From: CAVTLG01 sp963802635
GTDB taxonomy: Bacteria > Chloroflexota > Ktedonobacteria > Ktedonobacterales > Ktedonobacteraceae
DNA length: 64,000 bases
Direction of reading: 5' to 3'
NCBI GenBank assembly: GCA_963802635.1
Contig: CAWDJJ010000001.1
Location: 186,001 to 250,000 of the forward strand
Shown here: one piece after another, positions 33,434 through 42,536 of the stretch
How the letters are laid out: each line of letters opens with the position of its first letter
Position numbering within the stretch: position 1 is the first letter of the stretch
Made by a program: the position numbers and the translations under genes
The notes under the pieces: generated by a model
Databases searched by the model: none
Seen by the model: only the letters and a program-made list of their open reading frames with translations
What the model was told of the DNA's origin: nothing

Positions 33434-35017
33434 ATGCCAACGCGGAAGGCGACAAAGGTCCCTCCTCCGCAGCTAACGCATGCCCGTCGCCTGATTGTTG
33501 CTTCAAATCGTGGCCCGGTTGAATTTCAATTGAGCCAGGATAAAACGCTGAAGGGCAGACGGGGTGCTGGCGGTATGGTTACTGCGCTGATTGACGCTGG
33601 AAATCGTATGGAGGTTACGTGGGTTGCTATGACTATGACCGAAGGAGATCGTCTCGCTGTGAAGCAGGCGAAGGAGCATGGTGGTTTGCTTCAATCTCCG
33701 GTTCCCGGTCAAAAGATGCAACTGCGCTATGTTTCAATTCCCAAGGAGGCATATCGCAAACACTATGAGAAGATTAGCAATGAACTTCTCTGGTTTTTGC
33801 AACATTACATGTACGATCCCACCCAGGATTCTGCTTCTGCCAACCAGATACAGGATGCCTGGAAGAATGGCTATATGGTAGCTAATCAAGCTATCGCCGA
33901 TGCCATCAACGTTGAGATCGAGCGTGAGGAAACCGTGCCTGTCGTTATGCTGCAGGACTATCATCTTTATCTTGTTTCTGAGATGATTCGCAAACGCCAC
34001 CCGACGATTATTATGCAGCAGTTCATTCATATTCCCTGGCCTGATGTGCGTTGCTGGCATTTTCTCCCGAGCAATATTGCCCAGGCTATCTATAGAGGAC
34101 TGGTTGGCAATGATATCATCGGTTTTCAGACTGAGCGTGATGCCCGTAACTTCCTGGAGGGCGCGCGTACGCTTTTGGATGGGGCAGTGGTGGATTTTGA
34201 AGAGGGCGCTGTCTGGTGGCAGGGTCATCGTACACAAACGCGTGCCTATCCGATTTCTATTTCGGTAACTGAGGAGCAGCGTGCTGTGAATAGTATGGCT
34301 GGCAAGCGCGCTGCTGCACAAATACAAGCGCTCTTGTGCGAGCATACCATTATACGGGTAGATCGTGTTGAGCCAACGAAAAATATTGTGCGTGGCTTTC
34401 AGGCTTACGATGCTGTGCTTGAAAAATATCCTGAGTTACATGGTAAGGTCACTTTTCTGGCCTTTCTGGTCCCTTCTCGACAAACATTGCCGATGTATCG
34501 CCGCTTCGATGTTGATGTACGTTCGACGATTGAGGATATTAACAATAAATACGCTACTGATGATTGGACGCCGATACAGGCGTTCTTTGGCAATGATCGC
34601 TTGCGCGCGTTAGCTGCTATGCAATACTACGATGTCTTGCTGGTTAATCCGATCATTGATGGCATGAATTTGGTGGCTAAAGAAGGCCCTGTGGTCAATC
34701 AGCGCGGTGGAGTGCTTGTCTTATCGCGCACAGCCGGTGCATTCCAGCAATTAGCAAAAGGCTCGATCCCCACGTCCCCCACTGATGTGGGTGAAACCGC
34801 TCAGGCTTTGTATAAGGCATTGACGTTGTCGCCTGAGGAGCGTCATATGAAGGCTACGCTGGCCCGTCAGGCTGTGGAACGGAGCGATTTGAATGTGTGG
34901 ATGATTAAACAGATACAAGATATCAATGAGCAGCTTGAACGCTCTTTTGCTAACACGACTGTGACACATAGAACTGAGGCGACCACCAATGTAGCTGTCG
35001 CTGGTAAACCTGTTTAG
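33434..35017 (+). CDS. otsA: Trehalose-6-phosphate synthase (GT20)
   Basis: Family-20 retaining glycosyltransferase making trehalose 6-phosphate from a nucleotide-glucose and glucose 6-phosphate. Visible features: LIVASNRGPVEF, GAGGMVTALIDA, the VMLQDYHLYLVSEMIRKRHP and QFIHIPWPDV blocks, NDIIGFQTERDARNFL, IIRVDRVEPTKNIVRGFQAY and the donor site DGMNLVAKEGPVVNQRGGVL. About 527 residues, a normal length. ATG 33434 has AAAGGA eight bases before it. The phosphatase partner is convergent rather than in the same operon. Confidence 0.93.
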   Translation: MPTRKATKVPPPQLTHARRLIVASNRGPVEFQLSQDKTLKGRRGAGGMVTALIDAGNRMEVTWVAMTMTEGDRLAVKQAKEHGGLLQSPVPGQKMQLRYVSIPKEAYRKHYEKISNELLWFLQHYMYDPTQDSASANQIQDAWKNGYMVANQAIADAINVEIEREETVPVVMLQDYHLYLVSEMIRKRHPTIIMQQFIHIPWPDVRCWHFLPSNIAQAIYRGLVGNDIIGFQTERDARNFLEGARTLLDGAVVDFEEGAVWWQGHRTQTRAYPISISVTEEQRAVNSMAGKRAAAQIQALLCEHTIIRVDRVEPTKNIVRGFQAYDAVLEKYPELHGKVTFLAFLVPSRQTLPMYRRFDVDVRSTIEDINNKYATDDWTPIQAFFGNDRLRALAAMQYYDVLLVNPIIDGMNLVAKEGPVVNQRGGVLVLSRTAGAFQQLAKGSIPTSPTDVGETAQALYKALTLSPEERHMKATLARQAVERSDLNVWMIKQIQDINEQLERSFANTTVTHRTEATTNVAVAGKPV

Positions 35018-35070
35018 TGTTGTGATGCTGTTACTTGTTAAGGATATGCTGCATGGATGGTAAAGCATAT

Positions 35071-35098
35071 GTAGAGGTACTTTTTCTAGTACCCCTAC
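35071..35098. terminator. Hairpin between otsA and otsB
   Basis: GTAGAGGTAC and GTACCCCTAC pair with one mismatch around a TTTTTCTA loop in the 83-base gap between convergent stops. It is probably a shared terminator, though it has no strong T-run. Confidence 0.5.
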
Positions 35099-35100
35099 GC

Positions 35101-35910
35101 TTACCTTCCGGCGAAGGTCGTCAGGGTGTTGACGATATCTTCTAGCAGTTGAACCATTCCCCCTACCCCTTGCACTACCATATCTGCGTGTTCGAGTAGC
35201 TCTGGAAGTGTATCGGGAGCCTGGACGACGATAGCAGATGCGGCGAGACCTTGCTGACGTAGCCGGGCAACCTCCAAAACTGCATCCAGATCGGTGCGGT
35301 CATCCCCAGCAAATATGATGCTCTGCAGCGCATATCGTTTTACATAACGCTGTAGAGCCTGACCTTTGTGAATGCTGAGCGGTGCCAGTATCTCTACGGC
35401 ATATTTCCCGTCGCGTAAGCGCATCTGTGTTTGTTGCGCGGGTGCTGTAAGCGTGGCGAAGATGCGTGCGCGAGTTTGCTCTGGATCTGGCGAGCGTCGA
35501 TAGTGGATGGTTCCGCCGATATGTTTGCGCTGCACAATGACTCCCGGAAGTGGGCTTAGCTGTTTGTCTGCGATGTCGAGGAGTTTTTGTCCTGGCTCAA
35601 CATATGCCAGGGCCTCTGGAATAAGCTCGACCGGATGAGATGCTGGGAGGCCGTCGCTCCATTCTAGGCCATGGGTCCCAATGTAGGTCAAGCCATCGAC
35701 ATTGACCATCTTTGCGCCATCTGTCACTGCACGTCCGGTGATGATGCAGATATGCGCATACTTTTTTGCCTGCATCAATAAATCTGCAACTCCTGGATAG
35801 AGCCGTGCCTCATCTGGCGTGGGGACAAGGGGGCTAAGTGTGCCGTCGATATCAAAAGCTAGGCCCCGTGGTTGCTGTTCTAGTAGGGTCCTGATGTCTG
35901 CTGATAGCAT
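35101..35910 (-). CDS. otsB: Trehalose-6-phosphate phosphatase
   Basis: HAD-superfamily phosphatase with a cap. Motif I AFDIDGTLSPLV holds the nucleophile and acid Asp; IITGRAV is motif II; the last acid motif is FAGDDRTDLDAV. Trehalose-phosphatase features YIGTHGLEW and HKGQALQRYV are present. It converts the OtsA product to trehalose, an osmo- and desiccation protectant. The start has GGAGA upstream. Separate promoter from otsA, as the genes face each other. Confidence 0.92.
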   Translation of the reverse strand: MLSADIRTLLEQQPRGLAFDIDGTLSPLVPTPDEARLYPGVADLLMQAKKYAHICIITGRAVTDGAKMVNVDGLTYIGTHGLEWSDGLPASHPVELIPEALAYVEPGQKLLDIADKQLSPLPGVIVQRKHIGGTIHYRRSPDPEQTRARIFATLTAPAQQTQMRLRDGKYAVEILAPLSIHKGQALQRYVKRYALQSIIFAGDDRTDLDAVLEVARLRQQGLAASAIVVQAPDTLPELLEHADMVVQGVGGMVQLLEDIVNTLTTFAGR

Positions 35911-36193
35911 TATATGTTCTCTCCGTCGTGTGTATGTGTGCTCTTGTTATATGTATGTGTCTCTGTTTACTATGTCTGATCGTTGCCAGGCTTGTCAACT
36001 GACCAGGGTATGAGGCGCGCTGTTATAGTCCGCTATGTTCCTTCGCTGTCATGGATTACATATAGGATGACAATCCACTTGTTACATTAGCTTTTGGATG
36101 TCTTCTTATAATGAATAATAGAACGCGAGAAATTCTTTCTTTTAAAGAATTGTATACCGTCGTTCAATATAAAGAATGGAGATTGTGATACAT

Positions 36194-36802
36194 ATGGAAC
36201 GTGTCATTTTTAGAGGCGGAAGGAAGTATCTGTTTATTGCACTTCTCGCATTTAGCGCTTTTGCCTTGATGCCCTCGTATAGCTCACAGGTTCAGGCGTA
36301 TTCTGCACACAGTTCACGGGTTCAGGCGCACGTTACACACCATTTTGGAGGCCCGCAATGGCAAATGCTGATGAATGGCTATAATAATGGGGATTGGCAT
36401 GCGTTTCCTGGAAACAGTTCTTGCCTCACTATCCCGTATCATCCTATCTACCCGGCATTGGTGTCACAACTGTGTACAGGCCAACCACAGCAGTTGTTTG
36501 CCTTCGTTCCAGTCGATCAGCCTGGCGTGTTTACCATTCAGGTGAGCAATGGGGGATGTCTGGCGCTGAGTGACCTGGGGACAATTGTGCGTCGTACGTG
36601 TGGTGCCTTCGGTGGTCATGGACAATTATGGCAACATACGCCAGGCTGGTTTGGTGGACAAGGCTTCCGACTCTTCCAGGCTGGACAGTTTGGTCTCTGT
36701 TTGACTGCCAGAGCGGACAACAGCGTGGGATTAGGACCTTGCTTCGGCCCTCAGGCAAACTGGTATTTTCCTCGCTCATTCTGGAATGGCGTGAGTTTTT
36801 AA
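36194..36802 (+). CDS. Secreted ricin-B-like beta-trefoil protein
   Basis: A signal peptide (RKYLFIALLAFSAFALM) is followed by a short repeat-rich linker and a domain with three QxW-like positions: QPQQLFAF, HGQLWQHT and PQANWYFP, with paired cysteines (CLALSD to CGAF; CLTA to CFGP). This suggests a single beta-trefoil carbohydrate-binding module without a catalytic partner. ATG 36194 keeps GGAG ten bases away; a frame from 36176 is also open. Function probably binding of polysaccharide outside the cell. Confidence 0.65.
   Translation: MERVIFRGGRKYLFIALLAFSAFALMPSYSSQVQAYSAHSSRVQAHVTHHFGGPQWQMLMNGYNNGDWHAFPGNSSCLTIPYHPIYPALVSQLCTGQPQQLFAFVPVDQPGVFTIQVSNGGCLALSDLGTIVRRTCGAFGGHGQLWQHTPGWFGGQGFRLFQAGQFGLCLTARADNSVGLGPCFGPQANWYFPRSFWNGVSF
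36281..36340 (+). repeat. Tandem 30-base duplication in the linker
   Basis: Two adjacent 30-base units (36281-36310, 36311-36340) encode SSQVQAYSAH and SSRVQAHVTH. An in-frame duplication just after the signal peptide. Confidence 0.8.
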
Positions 36803-36819
36803 TCATAGCCATAAACATA

Positions 36820-36918
36820 CAGATGAGAAATATGCCATGGCACACTTCTCATCTGTATGCCAGGCCAGGCAACATGTTTTTATTGCGCCAGGCCGTTTTC
36901 TGAATGCCTATGGGTATT
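36820..36918. repeat. Hairpin plus 3'-end repeat, copy 2
   Basis: CAGATGAGAA / TTCTCATCTG (36820-36829, 36846-36855) is a perfect stem between convergent genes. At 36897-36918 lies the TTTCTGAATGCCTATGGGTA repeat shared with 17898 and 56098, ten bases from the stop of the debranching enzyme. Confidence 0.7.
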
Positions 36919-36928
36919 GCAACTAGTA

Positions 36929-39094
36929 TTACAATATGCGTACGGCGACTTCATTTTCTTTGCCCAGTACGACCTCTGTATGTTCTCCGACGCGCATGAA
37001 GCGCAGATGTACCTTTTGTTTTCCCACGTACATGCCACGTATCTCTAACGTATTGAGCCAGTCGGGCAGTGTTGGTTGGAGCAGTGTTAAGCGTTGCTCT
37101 TCCGCGTGGGGATTGAGACCTAGCAACGCATGTACCAGGATGAGTGGTGCGCCTGCCGCCCATGCCTGGGGTGAGCAGGAGACGGGATAGCGTGTTGGAC
37201 CATAGCCGTCGCGTCGTGGAAAGCCGCAGTACAATTCTGGTAAACGCGCATCTGCAAAGTAGTGGCTTGCATCAAACAGCCCCTTCAGAATCTGCGCGGC
37301 CTCACATTTCCCATCGTAGAGCGCGAAGCCAGCTCCTACCAACGCGCTATCATGCGGCCAGACTGAGCCATTATGATAACTCATCGGATTGTAGCGTTTT
37401 GCTTGCTGTGAGAGTGTATGGATACCCCAGCCGCTAAACATATCGTCGCGCATGAGTCTGTGAATAATCTTATGCGCGTAATCCTCTGGTACGATCCCTG
37501 TCCACAGGCATTGTCCGGCGTTAGAGGTCACAATGTCACATGGTTGCTTGTCCTGGTCGAGTGCCATATAAAAGACCTGCTCCTCTTCCCACCAGAATGA
37601 GCGCAGAAAGTTTTCTTGTAGTCTGGTGGCTGCCTGTTCCCAGTACACGGCCTCATCATGGCTCTGCATCTTTTGTGCCATTGTGCTCATGGCCTGATAA
37701 GCGGCAAAAGCATAGCCCTGCACTTCGCAGAGTGCTAGCGGTGTCGTGGCAATCCGCCCATCGCTGTATGACACAGAATCGTGTGCATCCTTCCAACCCT
37801 GGTTCTGTATGCCTGTTTTTTGTGCTCGTTGATATTCAATAAAGGTGTCGCCATCCTGATCGCCGTAATCGATCAACCAGCGTGCGGCTGCCTGTGCATG
37901 CGGCCAGATCTGCTCTAGAAATGCTCTATCGTCTGTCCAACGCAGGTAGGCATCAAGGGTGATCAGGAAAAGTGCTGTGGCGTCAACGCTACCATAGTAG
38001 GGAATGTAGGGAATTTCGCGGCAATTTGCCATCTCGCCTGTTCTGAACTCGTGCAGAATTTTGCCTGGTTCCTCATCGGTAAATGGTTCAACCTTTGTGC
38101 CCTGGTGCGCAGCGAGGAAGGCTAATGTCCCTCGTGCTATCTGGGGATACCAGGGGAGGAATTCCAGCGCCGTAATCAGTCCGTCGCGTCCGAAAGGACA
38201 GCTGAACCAGGGAATACCAGCATAAGGGTAGTAACCCTGTGGGGTCATTGTGCTCAGCATCATTAAATCTTGCATGCCCTGTTTGAGCAGACGATTAAAG
38301 AGTGGATCATTTGTATGGATACTTAGTTCAGGCTGCTCATGCCAGAGTGTCGTGGCAGCTCCAGTGACGAGGTTTTCGCTCTGTGACTCGCTCATTTTGA
38401 CCGTAATGCGCACTTCTATCGACTGACCGTGCGTCAGATTGAATAGCCAATGGATGCGATTCGGTTGCATAGAACTGCCTGGCGGTTCGACTTGCATATG
38501 TGTTGTACGCTCGACCGCGTCCAGTCCACAGTAGCTCAAGTGCATACTCGCCTGATCGCACTTTGGCGGTTGCTGTTCGCCATGCGCCGGTCGTGCCATT
38601 CCGCGTACCTCGAAGAGATCGCAGAAATCTGTCGCTACTTTAAGGCTGAAGCGCAGTGAAACAGGCACGTCATGAAAACTGGTGATGGTGAGCGTCTGCA
38701 CCAGGGTATCCTGCTCAAGTTGCATGAAACGATTAATATGAATAGTACCCTGCTCAATAGCAACGCCTGACATGGTTGTGAAGGGTGCATTTGTCAGATC
38801 AATATGGCAGGCATCTCCCATCCTGGATGTTTGATGTGAGAGTGTGACTAATGATTGCCCCTCCAGGTACAGATTACAGGTGCGCAGAAAGCGTGTTCCA
38901 TATCTAAAAAGGCCTGTTTCTTGCCGTGACGAGGGAAAATCTCCGTGCAGGTTAGCTACAAGAAAACTATCGCCACACTTGAGTGCAAGCTGTGGTGAAC
39001 TGGATTGCTCTTTGTTCTCAAGTTCTTCCAGTTGAAGTAGCTCGGCTTGTTCTGCTGCTGGCAATAGCACGGCCCTGGTTACATCTTCCGTCAT
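36929..39094 (-). CDS. Glycogen debranching enzyme-like amylo-alpha-1,6-glucosidase
   Basis: A 721-residue protein. N-terminal half: the GDE N-terminal domain (FLVANLHGDFPSSRQETGLF, RYGTRFLRTCNLYLEG). C-terminal half: an (alpha/alpha)6 catalytic barrel, e.g. GIPWFSCPFGRDGLITALEF, PYYGSVDATALFL, SDGRIATTPLALCEVQGYA and NGSVWPHDSALV, as in GH13-linked or GH133-type amylo-1,6-glucosidases. No signal peptide, so probably cytoplasmic and acting on storage glucans or trehalose-linked oligosaccharides. Single gene near HPr and ots genes, hinting at a carbon-storage neighbourhood. Confidence 0.85.
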   Translation of the reverse strand: MTEDVTRAVLLPAAEQAELLQLEELENKEQSSSPQLALKCGDSFLVANLHGDFPSSRQETGLFRYGTRFLRTCNLYLEGQSLVTLSHQTSRMGDACHIDLTNAPFTTMSGVAIEQGTIHINRFMQLEQDTLVQTLTITSFHDVPVSLRFSLKVATDFCDLFEVRGMARPAHGEQQPPKCDQASMHLSYCGLDAVERTTHMQVEPPGSSMQPNRIHWLFNLTHGQSIEVRITVKMSESQSENLVTGAATTLWHEQPELSIHTNDPLFNRLLKQGMQDLMMLSTMTPQGYYPYAGIPWFSCPFGRDGLITALEFLPWYPQIARGTLAFLAAHQGTKVEPFTDEEPGKILHEFRTGEMANCREIPYIPYYGSVDATALFLITLDAYLRWTDDRAFLEQIWPHAQAAARWLIDYGDQDGDTFIEYQRAQKTGIQNQGWKDAHDSVSYSDGRIATTPLALCEVQGYAFAAYQAMSTMAQKMQSHDEAVYWEQAATRLQENFLRSFWWEEEQVFYMALDQDKQPCDIVTSNAGQCLWTGIVPEDYAHKIIHRLMRDDMFSGWGIHTLSQQAKRYNPMSYHNGSVWPHDSALVGAGFALYDGKCEAAQILKGLFDASHYFADARLPELYCGFPRRDGYGPTRYPVSCSPQAWAAGAPLILVHALLGLNPHAEEQRLTLLQPTLPDWLNTLEIRGMYVGKQKVHLRFMRVGEHTEVVLGKENEVAVRIL

Positions 39095-39532
39095 GATAGT
39101 TTCTTTCTGGCAAGAATTATAAATGCACTACGTGTTATTGGCCTGGAAAAATTTATGTATAGGCTGCCGAGGCGTGTTGCGCTCTCTGTGAAGAATGGCA
39201 ATGGATTCACTTTGTGATATGCTGAATGCTCATGACCAGATTTGGTATATGTTGCGCTATGCATATTGGCGGCCTCCTCGCCTGGATGTTGCTGCTCTCG
39301 GTTGCCGGAGCATGCTGTGTACTTTATACTACGCCGTTTCAGTACCCCATAGTACGTATGATGGAAGTATAATCCAATTTGATCTGTGTTCTTAAGGATA
39401 CACAAAAATATAGTAATAATGTACTATGGAGCGCTGTGAAATAGCATGAAATACTCTGCTGTTGTCTCCACTTTGAGCATTTCTTATGCAGAGATTACCA
39501 ATATGCTCGAGCATGTTCATTGTACAGTTACT
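39095..39532. other. Intergenic region, nothing recognised
   Basis: About 440 bases between the HPr gene and the debranching enzyme gene, both on the minus strand. No gene, hairpin terminator or repeat stands out. Confidence 0.4.
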
Positions 39533-39823
39533 CTACTCTTCATCAAATTTACGTTGTGCGAGTTGAATGAGTGCCTGCAATGCTTCCTGTGCATCTTGCC
39601 CTTCGGCAGATAAAGTAAGCGTGTTGCCCTGGACCGCACCAAGCTTGAGGATGCTCAGGATACTTTTAGCGTTGGCTGTTTTCCATCCACAGCGGACCAG
39701 AATCTGCGACTGAAATCGTGCGGCGGTCTGTACAAGCAATCGAGCCGGACGTGCATGTAAGCCAATGCGATTGGTCACGATGATGTCGGTTTCTATCTTT
39801 GACACAATAAATTGTACCACCAT
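39533..39823 (-). CDS. HPr-family phosphocarrier protein
   Basis: A 96-residue HPr fold with the phospho-histidine in IGLHARPARLLV, and AKSILSILKLGAVQG containing the Ser-46-type regulatory region. HPr moves phosphate from enzyme I to sugar EII proteins; HPr-like proteins can also serve regulation only. No other PTS gene is in the window, so its partners must be elsewhere. Confidence 0.9.
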   Translation of the reverse strand: MVVQFIVSKIETDIIVTNRIGLHARPARLLVQTAARFQSQILVRCGWKTANAKSILSILKLGAVQGNTLTLSAEGQDAQEALQALIQLAQRKFDEE

Positions 39824-40517
39824 CTCTATGCAGTGCTTTGCTCCTCTGTGAGCGATGATTTAACTATAGAATACAGTAGCTGTCTTCTGTCTTTCATCTT
39901 ATCATCACGATTGGGTTTATTGCCATTGCACTTTATCATGGAACGGTGCGGCCACCGCAAGGGACAATTCAAGGAACGCGCTCACTTCGCTCAGTCCTCC
40001 TAAATAAATAGCGCCTGAATAATGACAGAGGAGATCATCTGGGGACAAACCGGCCAAAATGTTGTCATCTAGTCTTATCAGGAAGAGGTCCAGGAATTGA
40101 GATCTGGAGCCGGGTAAGATAGATGAGAAAGATGGTGTGTTGTCATGCGAAAAGGTGGCATGCTTATTCATTCTCTTTTAGAACAACAGAAACGGCATCA
40201 AGGGCAAAATCCCACTCGCTCTTGAGCAGCTTGGTGAGTCCTGTGCAGCTTCTTCCCCAAATGGTAGCGAAGCGGTTATGCTGCTGGCCCAGGATTTGGT
40301 ACTGGTTGTTGATGATAAGGTGAGATGCTTTTCGAGCAAAACTATGAAAAATAAGATTCATCGAAAAGCAGGTAGCTTCGATTTCTGCTTAATTGCTGTG
40401 AATACCGGTAAAAAAGGATGTGTATTGTGCCATGCTAAACTCAGGGCAGAATCGACTCATAGAGAAGCGACAAGCCCTGAGAGGGATATATGGAACGTAG
40501 GATGCTCCATTTCTGGA
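39824..40517. other. Degenerate intergenic stretch
   Basis: About 700 bases without a convincing gene. Frames are short and of poor composition; it leads into a Nudix-like fragment and may be decayed coding DNA. Confidence 0.35.
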
Positions 40518-40640
40518 TGGGAAGTAGCGTTGGTCCAACGAAAAAAACAACCCTATCAAGGCGTGTGGGCACTTTCTGGGAGCCATTTAAACAGAGAGGA
40601 TACATCGTTAGAAGCGGCTGCTCAGCCGACTCTGATATAT
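40518..40640 (+). pseudogene. Nudix hydrolase N-terminal remnant
   Basis: Encodes WEVALVQRKKQPYQGVWALS then LNREDTSLEAAAQ, matching the opening of Nudix proteins, in which LVQRKxPPxxGxWALPGG leads into the Nudix box. The Gly-Gly is altered and the Nudix helix (REXXEE) is absent; a stop follows at once. It faces the TIR-WD40 gene. Confidence 0.5.
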
Positions 40641-40856
40641 CTATGAAGATAGCCAGATTTCTACTGTTCCGCCGTCAATCAGAGCAATTTTTGAGCCGTC
40701 AGGCGACCAGGCTACGGAGATGGCTCCAGGGAAACTTCTATCGGGTTGGAGCGTATTATTAACCAGTTTCCAGATTTGTACAGCGTTTTGTTTCGGACTT
40801 GCGGTGGCAATTTTCTCGTTTTTAGGAGACCAGGCAATCAATGTTATGGAGTCTAC
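40641..40856 (-). pseudogene. WD40 blades 6-7, in frame after a TAG stop
   Basis: Continues the frame of the TIR-WD40 gene right after its TAG (40857-40859). It encodes two more WD40 blades (LIAWSPKNEKIATAS ... VQIWKL and VAWSPDGSKIALIDG ... VEIW) before a proper stop. It has no ribosome site or good start of its own. Reading through would complete a seven-bladed propeller. Confidence 0.75.
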
Positions 40857-42275
40857 CTAGCGTCCACTTTTCATCTGGATTAGCCGTTTCCAGTTTTGTG
40901 TATTCCAGATCTCTAGGGTAGTTGCACTGCTCGCAGCAAGATATTTGCCGTCGGCTGACCAGGCCAGAGCATAGGACTGACTCCCACTATTATACTGAGA
41001 GAGGCCACTAGTGTCTGGATTCCAAATATCTAGAGTAGTTAAACCGCTGCAAGCAATGACATTACCATCAGGCGACCAGGCCACTGGGCTGCCAACTACG
41101 GCACCTTGATAACCAGGGGAGCCATCAGCGGATGTGGGGTCCCAAAGGTCCAGTGAAGAGTCACCCCCTGAAGTCACTAAATTTTGGCTATTAGGAGACC
41201 AGGCAAAGGACCAGGGCAGAGGAGCAGGTTCGTCTGCCATAGATGTCACCTGTGAACCGTCGTGCGCATTCCACACCTGAACTCTCCCATTCTGATTGCT
41301 TAAACATCCTGAGGCAATTTTTGAACCGTCAGGCGACCAGATAACCAGAAATATTCGAGATAGTTGTGGAGCTGTTTCAAATACCTTTTTGCCAGTTACG
41401 GCATTCAGCACATGCACCGTGTTATCCACTCCCAATGCAATCAACTTTCCATCTGGGGACCACGTTATGGATGTGAGATCAGATGGTCCTCCCACGAGGT
41501 ACGTTGTTGGCGTTGTATTCGCCGCATGCGTGGCAACAGATGCGGCAGTTCCAGACGATCCGTTATCTTTCCTAACAGCGCCTTCTTGTAATACCTCGAA
41601 CACACTTGCTCCCACTATCCCAACGACGCTTATGCCGACCAGACCAACAGTAAGGATTTTGCGCCGTGTGATACGAGGGATGGCTGTTTCTGTTTGTGGA
41701 AGCTTGCTTCGATGTATTGGTTCCTGATAGGCTTTATGTTTGATCTCTGAGGCAGGCTCTGGTTGTTCTGCCACACTTTGTGGCTGTTCTCCATTGTAAT
41801 TATCAGCTTTGCTCTGTGCTCGTTTGGTTTGTAGCTCCGAGACGACCCGGTTGATCTGCAAAGTGATGTCAAGCAACGCATCATCACGGAGAGGCCAGTT
41901 AGTGACAGGCTTTGCGTCCTTTGGGACTATGTGCAGTTTAGCAAATGGCGCGTTCTGCCAGAGGGTTGAGCGGAGCAGGATGGGAACAACCACCGCGTAG
42001 CCCTCATCATGACGTGCGATAGCCCGCCCCATTTCGGTGCTATAGCAATAATCGGAGGCCATAAAGTCGGGACTGATCAGGAGCAAAATAATGTCGGCAC
42101 TCTCTAAGTGCTTATGCAGTTCTGCTTCCCATTCTATACCAGCATTCAGGTTGGTATCGCTCCAGATCGTGATCTTGTCCTGTCGCACCAGCGGCATCAG
42201 GTGTCTTTTTAGCTGCGCGAACATCTCCTGGTCTTCGCGAGCATAGCAACAGAATACTTCGAGCGGAGTAGGCAT
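40857..42275 (-). CDS. Membrane-anchored TIR-domain protein with WD40 repeats
   Basis: Residues 1-135 are a TIR domain (EVFCCYAREDQEMF; SPDFMASDYCYSTEMGRAI), with the conserved Glu at 81 that in NAD-cleaving TIR domains is catalytic. A charged linker leads to a membrane helix at about 207-229 (ILTVGLVGISVVGIVGASVF). Five WD40 blades follow (each with the W-S-P-D-G turn), then TAG. Two more blades lie in frame beyond it. The TIR would be cytoplasmic and the propeller outside, or the reverse. Such fusions suggest immune-like or signalling NADase roles; function here is inference. Confidence 0.85.
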   Translation of the reverse strand: MPTPLEVFCCYAREDQEMFAQLKRHLMPLVRQDKITIWSDTNLNAGIEWEAELHKHLESADIILLLISPDFMASDYCYSTEMGRAIARHDEGYAVVVPILLRSTLWQNAPFAKLHIVPKDAKPVTNWPLRDDALLDITLQINRVVSELQTKRAQSKADNYNGEQPQSVAEQPEPASEIKHKAYQEPIHRSKLPQTETAIPRITRRKILTVGLVGISVVGIVGASVFEVLQEGAVRKDNGSSGTAASVATHAANTTPTTYLVGGPSDLTSITWSPDGKLIALGVDNTVHVLNAVTGKKVFETAPQLSRIFLVIWSPDGSKIASGCLSNQNGRVQVWNAHDGSQVTSMADEPAPLPWSFAWSPNSQNLVTSGGDSSLDLWDPTSADGSPGYQGAVVGSPVAWSPDGNVIACSGLTTLDIWNPDTSGLSQYNSGSQSYALAWSADGKYLAASSATTLEIWNTQNWKRLIQMKSGR

Positions 42276-42519
42276 CTCACATGACCTGCCTTTATCGAGA
42301 TTTGATGGATGCTTCGGTTATATGCGTCTACAGGGAGAGATCCAGCTTTTACTAATATATATCTATAGATAAAAAGAAGCAACTAAAATGAAAGGCGTTG
42401 ATGAAATTGGGGGGCTAGAGGTGATAATAATAAGGTGTGGTACAACTGTCTTTGTGGAATAGTCATGCTGTCAAATTAGAAACTATATCCCATATCTGCG
42501 TGTTCATGGATAGCAGTTT
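42276..42519. other. Divergent region between TIR-WD40 and HipA-like genes
   Basis: AT-rich, no gene seen. Presumably carries the promoters of both neighbours. Confidence 0.35.
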
Positions 42520-42530
42520 TATGCTAAAAT
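42520..42530 (+). promoter_or_regulatory. Extended -10 of the HipA-like gene
   Basis: TATGCTAAAAT with a TGn extension. The expected start of transcription coincides with the ATG at 42537, so the message may be leaderless. The 14 bases ATGCTAAAATAGCG also occur at 16729-16742. Confidence 0.5.
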
Positions 42531-42536
42531 AGCGTT

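Noticed and set aside
34044..34345. Antisense frames within otsA
   Set aside because: Both strands are open because of codon bias; OtsA is certain.
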